Below, piece by piece: positions 8,862 through 18,676 of a DNA stretch of 25,712 nucleotides. Numbering within the stretch: position 1 is the first letter of the stretch; each line of letters opens with the position of its first letter. Location of the stretch: the NCBI GenBank assembly GCA_036897485.1, contig JAYMTF010001166.1, forward strand, positions 1 through 25,712, in the 5' to 3' direction. Source of the stretch: Pelargonium nanum. Lineage: Eukaryota; Streptophyta; Magnoliopsida; Geraniales; Geraniaceae. Made by a program: the position numbers and the translations under genes. The notes under the pieces are model-generated. The model was given only the letters and a program-made list of their open reading frames with translations, was not told where the DNA came from and did no database searches.

Positions 8862-11800
8862 ATGGAAGTTGAAGAAGCCATTTCTCAAAAATCTGGTAAA
8901 TATGAAGTCCAAGTGAATCTGTACTCCAACACCCCGGTGGTCAACTGCCAAGTCAACTCCAGTACCAGCGTTCGGAGTTCCTCTCTGCTTCCGCCATCCA
9001 TCACCTTCACCTGGTTAGTCTCTCCCCACTTGCTATTTCTCTTTGATTGTCCACAGAACTGAGAATTTTTTTGGAATTTAGCTGTAAACTGTCTTATGAA
9101 GATACACCAGATGATCACTAGCACTGCGACGGAAATGAAAAGATGAACAGAAGCTAATTTAGCATCAGGGCAGGCAAAATATATCCAAATAATCAACCTC
9201 CCATAAGTTTAAGCATTTCATTTACCAACCAGTCAAACTATTGAATTGGATATATCTGCTTTTATAAAAATAAGTCAAATGACAAAAAGTAAAATTATGT
9301 AATGGAATGTCTTTTGAGTACAACTAGGAATGCTCAAGAATTTGGAGCTTTAGACAAGGTATTGGCATAAAAGGGGGGGGGGGGGGGGGGTCAGGCACAC
9401 CCTGTGCATTGGATGACACTGTTGCAGTAGGTCTAAGGCAAGGAGTATAACATGATTCACAATACACATGAGAACAAGCACTCAGTAGGGCAAATAGTTG
9501 ATTTCACTTGTTCCCTCGAGGTCTTAGGTTCAAGTCCTGGTGTTTGTACGCTTGCCGATAAAAAAAAATGCACATGAGAACATCAACAAATGTCAGATAT
9601 CAACTTAACTCATAACAATGACAATGGTACCTTCTCTGGTCTTGAGAATAACAGAAAAAACACACATTTAAGAGTACATGGACCCAATTTAGAAATGTCA
9701 GCATTCATTTGTTGAAGAAACCAAGTGCAATCAAGCACTTTATGTGATAGAGAAAATAAAGGTTGGGAAGGGAAAAGATGTAATATAATATTTTACCTGT
9801 ATTGGCATTGCCTCGAGTGCTGAACTCGCACTCTTTCAAACAAATCACAAAGAAGAGTTTCTCAGGTGGGATTATCTCATTCCATCTGAAAGAATAAGAA
9901 TGCTGTAAAGTCAAATCAGAGGCCAAAGATGGCTATGACTCTATGTTATAAAAGAGAAAACAAGAGAATAATTAGTAGAGAATAGATAAGACTTATGAAG
10001 TTGTAACCACATCAGATTAGACATTCTCCTTTATATATATACATATATAGATACATGTAAAGAAGAATAAGACTAAAATAAACTCACTTATGTAGAACTA
10101 CTTAAACATAACTCATGACTCTCATGTTTGTGTGTCTGTCTGTTCTTCATATTCAGAAATGTATACAAAATTATTTTGTTGATGCTTGGGTCTTGTACCT
10201 TACCTTTTTATTTTTCGGGCTACCGCAGAAAATAGTTGTAAGTATGTATTGCTAACTCTAATATTATTTGTTTTCCAGATTAATTGCCGGCTTTGATTTT
10301 GGCAAATATTTATTTCAAGTTTCAAACTGTATCAAAGCAGATGATACTTTCAGTGTTTCACCATAATAGTTGAATAATAAAGGAGAAATGAAATCTCTAA
10401 TGCAGTATTATCAAGTAATGCTAATAAGCTTACTTGAAAGTGCTGTGAGATGGTTTGCTTACTCATTCTCAATTTGGACACCAAAAGATTTGGTTAGAAG
10501 GAATGTGCGTGCCTTCCCTAGTACATTGGCTTTTTTTCTTTCTTTTTTTCAGAAAGAGGCTGCATTGTTTTTTGAGTGTATTTTTGGCTGCCAGTTCATA
10601 ATTTGTCCTCTACATTAGTGGTAATTAGCTCCATTCATGTCAACCTTAAGTTTTGACATCTTTTCACTTTATAGGTATCGAGAACAGATTTACTGTTCTG
10701 TGCACTGTTCTAGCTTGGCTACTTATCAGTGTATTGAGTGCGTAGCATTGAAGCTACAAGTCAAAAATAGTTACCATTGCTCTACACAGTGTTTCGTTAA
10801 CGAGTGGAAAAAACACAAGGAACGTCATCGTGATGCAGCAGATACCATCTCTAAGACCTCAAATGGCAATTACCAAGTCCCTACACCACTTGGGTGTGAT
10901 GCTTCTTGGCCTAACTTGGGTAATGGTTCATTACATGATGAGAGTGCAACAGAGGTGGAAAAAGAAGTATGGGCGATGGTGGGCTCTTCAAAAACTTATG
11001 TACCAACATTTAGTGATTTGGGTCGCAAGTTGAGGCTGGAATATGTGGCCATAGACTGTTTAACAGGCACTCACCTCTCTCCAGTGAATGTTATAGTGAC
11101 TGAACCTGTGATTCAATCTCCTCCTCCTCCTCCCCCTCGTTGTATGATGGAAATTAAAAGTCTTCAGAAACAGTCCACCAATGATGCAACGTTTACTGTG
11201 CTATCATATAATATCCTTTCTGATTTGTATGCTTGTTTTAACTATCACTGCCCAAGATGGGCCCTAGCATGGGAATACCGCAGACAAAACTTGCTCCGGG
11301 AGATTATTGGATATCATGCAGATATCATCTGTCTTCAGGAGGTGCTTCTTTTTCATTAGTCATGTTAATATTAGTTATGGCGAATTAATTTTAAATCCGA
11401 TCCTACTGGTTATTCATCTCTTCAGCTTATACAAAATTTATTGTTGGTAGTGCAGGTACAGAGTGATCATTTTGAAAGTTTTTTCAAACCAGAGTTAACA
11501 AAATATGGTTACTCAGTTATATACAAGAAAAAAACAAAAGAGGTACTTTTTGAAAATAAACTAAGTTTTTCCGTTTATATTTTGCAATATTTTATGATCA
11601 CTTGAATAGATTATAACTGTGGAGAAGTTAGTTAGTTAGTGTTGTATGTTTACTCTACTATCCCTATGTACATGTGTTGTAACAAACTTAAGGGGGTACT
11701 AACTAACTTATTATATGGACATTATTGGTAATTCATGCATAACTAACTTCATAAAAAAAAAGGAAACAATACACTTATTTTGGGACAATAATGCAAGTGA

Positions 11801-14800
11801 AACCGGAGTACCGGACACTTATTTGGGGACAGAGGGAGTAGTTCTAATGTTATAGTTATTCCTGTATTTAGCTTTTAAAAAGATACTTGGTACCTCTTCA
11901 CTATCATATCTGTTTGGTAATATATATGGCTACTCCACTTGAAATGCTGAACATCCAAACAAATACCATGTTGTTTCTGCCAATGTTTAGTTATGTTCTT
12001 GTGTGATATGTTGTTTCATGTTACTTATCTCACTCTGATTAAACTTGTATACATAAACAAATAAGATTTAAAACTTGTTTCTTTAACTATGTAAAGTAAA
12101 TGATTTGTTTGATTTCTCTCAGGTGTATACTGCTAACAGGTATACAATTGATGGTTGTGCTACATTTTACCGCCACAACGTATTCAAGGAAATTATGAAA
12201 TATGAGGTATAAACTCTTCTCCGCAAATAAATGTTTCTACTACGGACAAACAGGCATAGAATTGTGTGTGTGTATATATATATATTTTTGCAGGTTGAAT
12301 TTGGAAGAACAGCAATGTCAGTGGCAGAAGCATTGGAACCTGAACAAAGAAGACAAGGTCAAATACGCCTGATGAAGGTATTAGTAGCTCATGTGGCCTT
12401 AACCCTGCACTTTCTCAACTATAAGCTCCACCCCCTGTTTTCAACTGTTCCTTGTTTTGCAGGATAACGTGGCCCTTGTTGTCATATTAGAAGCAGTAAA
12501 AAATGGATGCCATCCCTTTCAATCTAGAATTTGTGTGGTAACTGTTTGAATTTTATATCTTCAATTCTTCATCTCTATATATGTATGAATTTAGACAGTC
12601 ATGTTTTTTGTACACTTAGGCGAACACCCATATACATGCAGATAGAAAATTTCCTGACGTAAAATTATGTCAGGTATGAACCGTTTCTGCCTTATACTTG
12701 TTCCACTGGTTTAAAAACTATTTGGATACGACCTTTTTGTTTGTTTGTCTGACTAGGTTGTACATCTGGTCAAAGGACTAGAGAAAATTTCTGAGTCCAA
12801 AATTCCTCTGTTGATTTGTGGGGATTTGAATTCTGTACCAAAAAGGTTAGTCTTATATTGATGTTTGTCAGTAACAAATTGGCTTAAGATAACATAGCAT
12901 ATAGGTTTGTTTGTTCTGTTCATGATTTACTATTTTGCAAACTTATCTAGTTGCTTTATCTAATGATTAACATTTAGGCATTGGCTGGATAATTGAGAAC
13001 TTCTTTTCTTGGAAAAAATGGTAATATTATTTCTACATGAACACATAGAAAGAACTCATTCATTTAAACCGACCAATTTGAGCCAACATATCTATCATGC
13101 CAGCCTTCATTATTTATGAAGGATGCTGCTATCTATATTGGATAAGATTACTGGACTTGTTAGTTGGCTGACTTAGACTATGACAATCTCTCTATGAGCT
13201 AACACACACATATACACAAAGATATATATTTTTGTCTTTCTATTACTTCCATTAAAGCAGATGGTAAGGATACTTTGATGGCTTCCGATTGTACAGCAAC
13301 TCCAGTTGGACTTTACTGCGATGAAAATATCTTGTAGCCCATTTATTTGTCACCGAGCATTAAGTTTTCGGGTGTTTTTATCATGGAAGTGAAGGGAGTT
13401 AAAGTCCCGACTTTCTTTCCTCCTGCAATATTGATTTACAGTTGTGTGATGTTTATGTTCAAGTTCAAATCAAGAACAAGTAGTCTTTAGTCCAGCAAAT
13501 GAAACATAATACTGTAGTAATTGTATTGACTATTTCCTAGTTTTATAAGGATCTGTACACTTTATAAGTTTATATTGCATATCTTTGCAATTGACTATAT
13601 GTTTTCTTTCATGCAGACATTTGAATATCAAATCTTACCATATTATCTCTTTCCGAATATTAATTCTATTGAAGTCATTTCTAGTGGTCTGTATGATTAA
13701 AGTTTTTGAAACTGCTATGTCTAAAGCAGTATGGTTTTGTTATTATACATGGTCTGAATCAGTTTGGTGTTTGTTATTATGCATATATCTGATATGTCAT
13801 GTCATTGCAGTGATCCTTATAAGTTTATAGTAACTGGAAAACTGGATACCATGCCTGAGAAGAAGACTGATCCGTTGGGTATTTACCGACATCTCAAGCT
13901 TCAGCACTCACTGCCTCTGGTATGGGCTGTAAGGCCTTTGGTTTTTAAAGGGAAACTGAGAGTCTGATTCATATATGTGATATAGTATTAGATAATCTTT
14001 TACTGATCTACTAGATTCTTGTTTCTCAAATCTGAACTTATTTAGATTTGGGGAGCATGGATACGACAGTGTATTGAGTAAAGGACTCTCCACTTTCACA
14101 CCCTTAAAAGATTTTTGTACTGTTGCACGTAGGATCTGCATATTCTTGTGAATCTTAACGGTCTTGAAGAATATTTTTCTCATCATTCTTGTTGCTCTCA
14201 TTCCCAGGTAAGTGCATATTCAGTTTTCTTTCAGTCAGACTCAGAGAAGAATGAGCAAAGGAGGAATATAAATCCTGATACCCATGAGCCTGTATTCACC
14301 AACCACAAACGGCGATTCTCAGGAACCTTAGACTATATATTCTTTACAGGTACTATGGACGCTATATTTACTTGTTTCCGTCAACTAACTTACCTGCATA
14401 TTTCATTCTATTCATTGGTCATGTCAAATTATTATATGCTTTGGGTCAGTAAGCAACAATATAGAATTGTGGTGAGAAGTCATGAGGGATTCCTCTCTAA
14501 TGTACTCTCACATGAGAGCAAAACATATATAACATCACATGGAATCAGATCAAGTTTGATAGACCTGATTGAGTAACCTCCCACTGTGGTCTCTAGCCCA
14601 AATGCAAAAGGACATGCATGAGACTCGCACGTGATGGAGAGTGAAGAAAGTGGGTGATAAAGCCTACAATGGATAACTATAAAATAAATTAGCTACATAT
14701 AAAGGTGCAAGTGAAACCTTACTAAAAAGGTTGACATTTTTACTATTGAAAGTCCAAGCCTTTATGTAATAATGCCAAATATTGAAATTTCACTCACTGT

Positions 14801-15536
14801 ATTTGATTGTGTGATATTATGTGATGAATTAGCAATGCCTTTCTCACATGAAGTTATCCAATTCACATTGAGTCTTGTGACTAGGTCACAATAACTTTGC
14901 CAATGATATTTTGGGTTTTGAAAGAACTATTGCTGAAGATGAATTTGTGCCTCAAAATCTGAACAGAACAGCATAAATCTTCAGCTTGTCAAAATGTTCT
15001 TTGATGTTTGGTTTTAAGAGTTGGGCCGGTCAGGATTGATTAGCAGATATTTCATCAAAAGTTGACCCTTTAAGCTTTGGTGTAAGGTTTCTGGGGTCTT
15101 TCTGTTTTTCATATTTTGATAATCTTGTTCACTTAGATTACTATGAAGAAAGCAGTTCTAACATTTGACTCATCTATTACTTATAATAGTCTGAGTTCTT
15201 TTTATTTGTCCCTGGGAAATGTTCACTCGATGTTTTTTTAGCTTTGAGAGAGGTATCCCTTACCTATATGTTATCAGGAGAAAAAAAAAAACATTTGGCT
15301 ATCATATTAGTTTTTACTTTCTGTAATGTTTCCCTGCAGAGGATAGTTTGAAGGTTGAAACTGTGTTGGAGCTTCTTGATAAAGAAAGCATCGGTGGTGA
15401 TTATCTTCCTTCACCCTTATGGTCATCAGACCATATTGCTCTCATGGCACGTTTCAGTTATACGCCGCCTTCTTGCTGTGGACTGTACCTGCCAGTACCC
15501 CAAAACCCATGGCTTGAGGAAGCACTGGGGATATAA
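8862..15536 (+). CDS. CCR4: CCR4-type poly(A) deadenylase, copy 2 (11 exons, 579 aa)
   Basis: Exons: 8862-9013, 10675-11341, 11456-11542, 12123-12206, 12294-12377, 12463-12537, 12620-12673, 12757-12845, 13811-13919, 14208-14349, 15340-15536; introns are GT..AG and the joined frame is 1740 nt. Intron positions and phases equal those of copy 1. The role is the same: mRNA deadenylation within CCR4-NOT. Visible parts are the MYND-like Cys/His region (C58xxH61, C70xxC73, C86xxxC90, H98, H102) and the EEP nuclease with LSYNILSD (N230), ICLQEV (E273), ANTHIHA (H387), CGDLNS (D424, N426; Phe to Leu between them) and SDHIA (D545, H546). In the exon 4 loop it keeps YTIDGC, closer to what I recall for Arabidopsis CCR4 than copy 1 is. 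Its C-terminus (PQNPWLEEALGI) lacks glutamines. Exon 1 is the most diverged part. Intron 1 has gained a SINE and intron 3 a MITE. Confidence 0.92.
9373..9390. repeat. Homopolymer (G)18
   Basis: Run of 18 G in intron 1 of CCR4 copy 2. It could form a G-quadruplex in DNA or nascent RNA. The length is uncertain, as for any homopolymer. Confidence 0.9.
9477..9566 (+). mobile_element. Short tRNA-derived SINE in intron 1 of CCR4 copy 2
   Basis: The body is about 90 bp with a pol III B-box-like GGTTCAAGTCC at 9527-9537 and a 3' end GTACGCTTGCCGAT plus A-run. It is flanked by 16-bp target-site duplications, AATACACATGAGAACA at 9461-9476 and AATGCACATGAGAACA at 9567-9582 (15 of 16 bases). The A-box region is weak. 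It lies in the sense orientation in the intron. Confidence 0.75.
11650..11840. mobile_element. Stowaway-like MITE in intron 3 of CCR4 copy 2
   Basis: The right end, GACACTTATTTGGGGACAGA followed by GGGAGTA, is the reverse complement of the Stowaway-type terminus TACTCCCTC(T/C)GTCC. A second TIR-like block CACTTATTTTGGGAC lies just inside it. The left end is diverged and uncertain. Internal DNA (AACAAACTTAAG, ACTAACTAACT, AATTCATGCATAACTAA) also occurs at 18527-18676, which shows a repeated family. The aligned intron of copy 1 lacks it. Confidence 0.65.
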
Positions 15537-16766
15537 CTACCTCTGAAGCATGATTGATGGCCTTTTTTTAAGGTATTTGGTTTAGGTCTACATATCTCAA
15601 ATTATATAGAGCTCTAAATTCGGTGCACCTTTTTGCCAGATAGTAATAAAAATATTCCCTGATATACCAGAACTTTGTAAATGTCAACTAATGATGATAA
15701 TGACATTTAAACCTTTTTTCCCATGTCACCATCATGTAAATTCATTGTAAAATTGCACTACACAACACAATAGAAATAGATAATTCATTTGTTCTCAGAT
15801 GAAGTTTGTTAGATGCTAATTTTTGTAACCTTTCCTGTTGGTCATCCTCTATTGTACCTTTCTAGTTTCTACAATTCATATACGAGGACACATTATGTAT
15901 TTGGTGACTTAATTTGCTCTATAAATGTTTTTTTTTCTTTTTTAATCAACCTTGCATTTCATATTCCAGTGCCATAACAGTTCCTTCCTATGTTTCATCA
16001 ATGAAAAGGCGGAGTCAATTGATTAAGTTTATAGCCCATTTGGTTTGTTGTTACAAGAATGCATGACGAGAAGGTTCCAAAGGAGTTCTCATCCCCTCAG
16101 CTGATGGAGTGAACTGCTATTCTAGGCAGAGACAAAAATTTCACTTCCTTTTTTCACTTAGCTTTCTTTAATTTGCTTTCTCACACCATCTCCACCTCCG
16201 TAGCTTCACTCCTTCAGTTTCTTTTGTTACCACATCACCTTCACTGCTAATTCATTTTATCATGTTCAGAGGCTCAATACTTGTAATTCATTTTACTCTT
16301 GTCTCTGTGGTTCTCAACGCAATTGTATCTAGACGCCATTAAACCCGCAATTAATCAATTAGTTTCTCCGTCTCTGTCTATTTTCTTAATGCAAATGTTT
16401 TACAGTTTACTTTATATCTTAAAATAGGTGTTGCTTCCAAAGGCTTCTGCACAACCCTATTAAGCTGATTCTCTCCGTGGTAGTTTCCCTTGTACAAGAA
16501 ATTATTGTAACACGTGATTTAGTTTTAGTGCATCATCATTCGAACCATTTTGTGATTAAGTATGGTTCTGTGCTTGCTGCATAAATAAAGACACATCACT
16601 GTCTTGAATGTAAGAACAGTTTTTCTTATAGAAAACACTTGTAAATTTTACATCAGGTTAGTTACATTATACATACGTCAGGTTGGAAATTGGAATGTAG
16701 TGCAACACACAGGTAGCCTTAGAAACTAAAGAGGCTCTGCTGAATGGTGAGCCTCTACTTAATTAG
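15537..16766. other. Intergenic DNA between CCR4 copy 2 and the CFL1-like gene
   Basis: It contains the 3' UTR of CCR4 copy 2, with a possible AATAAA signal at 15645-15650, and the 3' UTR of the convergent CFL1-like gene, probably from about 16620 to 16766. No other gene, RNA or repeat was recognised. Confidence 0.5.
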
Positions 16767-17520
16767 CTAGCACAATAGGTTACAGCTTCCCTTGAATAGT
16801 GCTGGTGGGTTTTGGTCTGTGGGGTGCATGAATTTGCAGTTGGGACAAGCCGGAGATGACTTGCACAGCATCACCAGCATGTGACACTGTCCGCAGACCG
16901 TTGCCATCATCTCCTGATGCTGATCACCTCTTTCGAAGGTCAGCCAAGACGGGCAGCGTCTGTGCTCTCTTGAACCCATGAACATATCAGTATTACGGTG
17001 CTTTGTGGTCAAATGATCATCATCTGAATGGTTGGTTTTTGTGATTGAATCGCAGGGAAGCAGGTTCAGTTCCAGGTTCAAGCTCATGCGATGATCACGA
17101 GGACTCGTGGGGGGATCTGGAGAACTACTCTTCCTCCTCGGATCCTGAGAGGTCCTCTTCTGTGTCCTCGTGTTGTAGAAATGTATCTGCCCAGACTGCG
17201 CGTAACACACAGCACAAAGGTATTAGCTATAGCACTCAATATATAATATACTTGACTTGCACTTGTTCTGTAAACTTTCTATTTATATGTTTTACCTGAA
17301 TATCAAGACATCTTTGCCACTCCAAGGGTAGTGGAGTCTCTAGATGAAGCTCTATATCGAACAAAGATTTGATTTCTTGATCCGGCCTCGATCTCTTGCT
17401 GCTGTTGAAGGTTTCTTGATGATGATCAGCAACAGCAATATCAGCATCAGCATCTTCCCAGGTAGAGCATTTTCTCTTCTTGTTTTGATTTGGAGAGAGA
17501 GGTGCTTGAAAAGAAACCAT
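16767..17520 (-). CDS. CFL1: CURLY FLAG LEAF 1-like protein with degenerate WW domain (2 exons, 217 aa)
   Basis: Reading on the minus strand, exon 1 is 17520-17296 and exon 2 is 17195-16767, with a 100-bp GT..AG intron (17295-17196); the joined frame is 654 nt. A basic N-terminal patch (NKKRK, SKRSR) may direct the protein to the nucleus. Residues about 60-95 form a WW-like domain, PLPLEWQRCLDIQ joined across the intron to SGQIHFYNTRTQKR. The second Trp of classical WW domains is not there. Next come a low-complexity Ser/Pro-rich stretch, a short LNLELNL motif that resembles an EAR-type repression motif, and a C-terminal Cys cluster CGQCHMLVMLC..CPNC that looks like a small zinc ribbon. In known members CFL1 interacts with HD-ZIP IV factors and negatively affects cuticle formation. 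The match is from memory of the family. Confidence 0.85.
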
Positions 17521-17613
17521 AGCTAAAGAAATTAAGAAAACAGTGTTGAATATCAGTTGCTCTGTGTTCTCTGTTTTCTCATAATCTTCAGTGTAGAGAG
17601 AGTGGTGAGAGTG

Positions 17614-17624
17614 TTTTTATATAG
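17614..17624 (-). promoter_or_regulatory. Probable TATA box of the CFL1-like gene
   Basis: On the minus strand this reads CTATATAAAAA, about 95-105 bp before the start codon at 17520. This leaves a 5' UTR of about 65-75 nt. Confidence 0.6.
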
Positions 17625-18144
17625 GCTCAGAGTCTGATCTTTAACTACATGTTTCCCAAGAAAACATATATTTTCAACTACTAGGAGTTGAGGGTGGTTT
17701 TTAATTTATTTGAAAAATAAATATTTAAGAGTCTATGAAAGAGTTGGTTGGGGTCTTCACATCATTGCTTCTACTACAACAGTGTACATTTCTTGAGCTG
17801 ATCTTATATTAGATAATATTAGAAGTGCAATAAAGTGTAGGATGTGAAGTTGTAACCAATTTTTCTGGTTAAAATTAATTATTATATATGGCCCTTCTGA
17901 TCATACTCATGTATAGATCATCACCTGATCTTTAATAGTAACATACATAACTTTATTATAAATGGGCTCCTTAGGTGTCACATTTTCTAATGTATTTGTG
18001 GTATCATATATAATTATTTTATTTCTATCATTTAAAAAAGATATTTTTTTTATTAAGTATAATTCGCACACACTACATATATCAACTGCTCTATAGGTGA
18101 CTTTTACACGAGACCTCAAGTATACAAACAGAGGCGATAAGGTG
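17625..18144. other. AT-rich upstream region of the CFL1-like gene
   Basis: Probable upstream regulatory DNA of the minus-strand gene. I recognised no coding region or repeat in it. Confidence 0.4.
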
Positions 18145-18283
18145 GTGATTATTTCTCTCAGACAGTTGGTTAATCTCTGTTGGTCATTTTTTTTCATGAA
18201 ACGAGTATTTATTGTGATTATTTCTCTCAGACAGTTGGTTAATCTCTGTTGGTCATTTTTTTTTCATGAAACGAGTATTTATT
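18145..18283. repeat. Near-perfect 69-bp tandem duplication
   Basis: Unit 1 is 18145-18213 and unit 2 is 18214-18283. The only difference seen is one extra T in a T-run (8 against 9). Blocks include GTGATTATTTCTCTCAGACA and CATGAAACGAGTATTTATT. High identity implies a recent event. Confidence 0.95.
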
Positions 18284-18369
18284 TTTTTGTTTTTTTAGTG
18301 AATAAGTTATACAACTACTCATGTCGTCTTAAAATGAGAGTTCTCGTTACCATTTTTAAGTTAGTATAA

Positions 18370-18676
18370 TATAGTATAGCATACTTATTTTTTATCCTCA
18401 TGATCATGAGTTATAGCAAACTAAGGTTTTTATTTATTTATTTATAAGCAAGCATAACAACCGAGACTCGAACCTGTGACTTCAAGAGAGACAAGTACCT
18501 TAAGCCACTTGCCCCAAAGATGTTAATTATAACAAATTTAAGTCATACTAACTAACTCATTATAATGATATAATTGACAATTCATGCATAACTAATTTTT
18601 TAAAAATAAAAAAAATACTTATTTTGAGACAAATTCAAGAAAAACATGATACTTATCTTGAAACAGAAGAGAGTAT
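18370..18676. mobile_element. MITE copy interrupted by a SINE
   Basis: The right part (18527-18676) aligns with the MITE at 11650-11840: AACAAATTTAAG, ACTAACTAACTCATTATA, AATTCATGCATAACTAA, and two CTTATTTTGAGAC / CTTATCTTGAAAC blocks. The left part before 18427 matches the segment upstream of the same point (TATCCTCATGATCATGAG against TATCCCTATGTACATGTG). The element is more decayed than the copy in CCR4 copy 2. Confidence 0.6.
18427..18526 (-). mobile_element. tRNA-derived SINE, minus strand, nested in the MITE
   Basis: On the minus strand it has an A-box-like GGGGCAAGTGGCTTAAGG, a B-box GGTTCGAGTCT (plus-strand 18464-18474) about 40 bp later, and a 3' end TATGCTTGCTTAT followed by an A/T-rich tail (AAATAAATAAA). 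It is flanked by diverged 16-bp repeats TTATAGCAAACTAAGG (18411-18426) and TTATAACAAATTTAAG (18527-18542), 12 of 16 identical. Confidence 0.75.

Noticed and set aside
9477..9566. Possible tRNA gene, because of the B box
   Set aside because: No cloverleaf or full A box, but an A-tail and target-site duplications. It is a SINE.
14350..14576. Extension of exon 10 of CCR4 copy 2 by readthrough of the donor at 14350
   Set aside because: The frame stays open to 14576 but loses the conserved SDH segment. The exon 10 to 11 junction restores EDSLKVE..SDHIA, as in copy 1.
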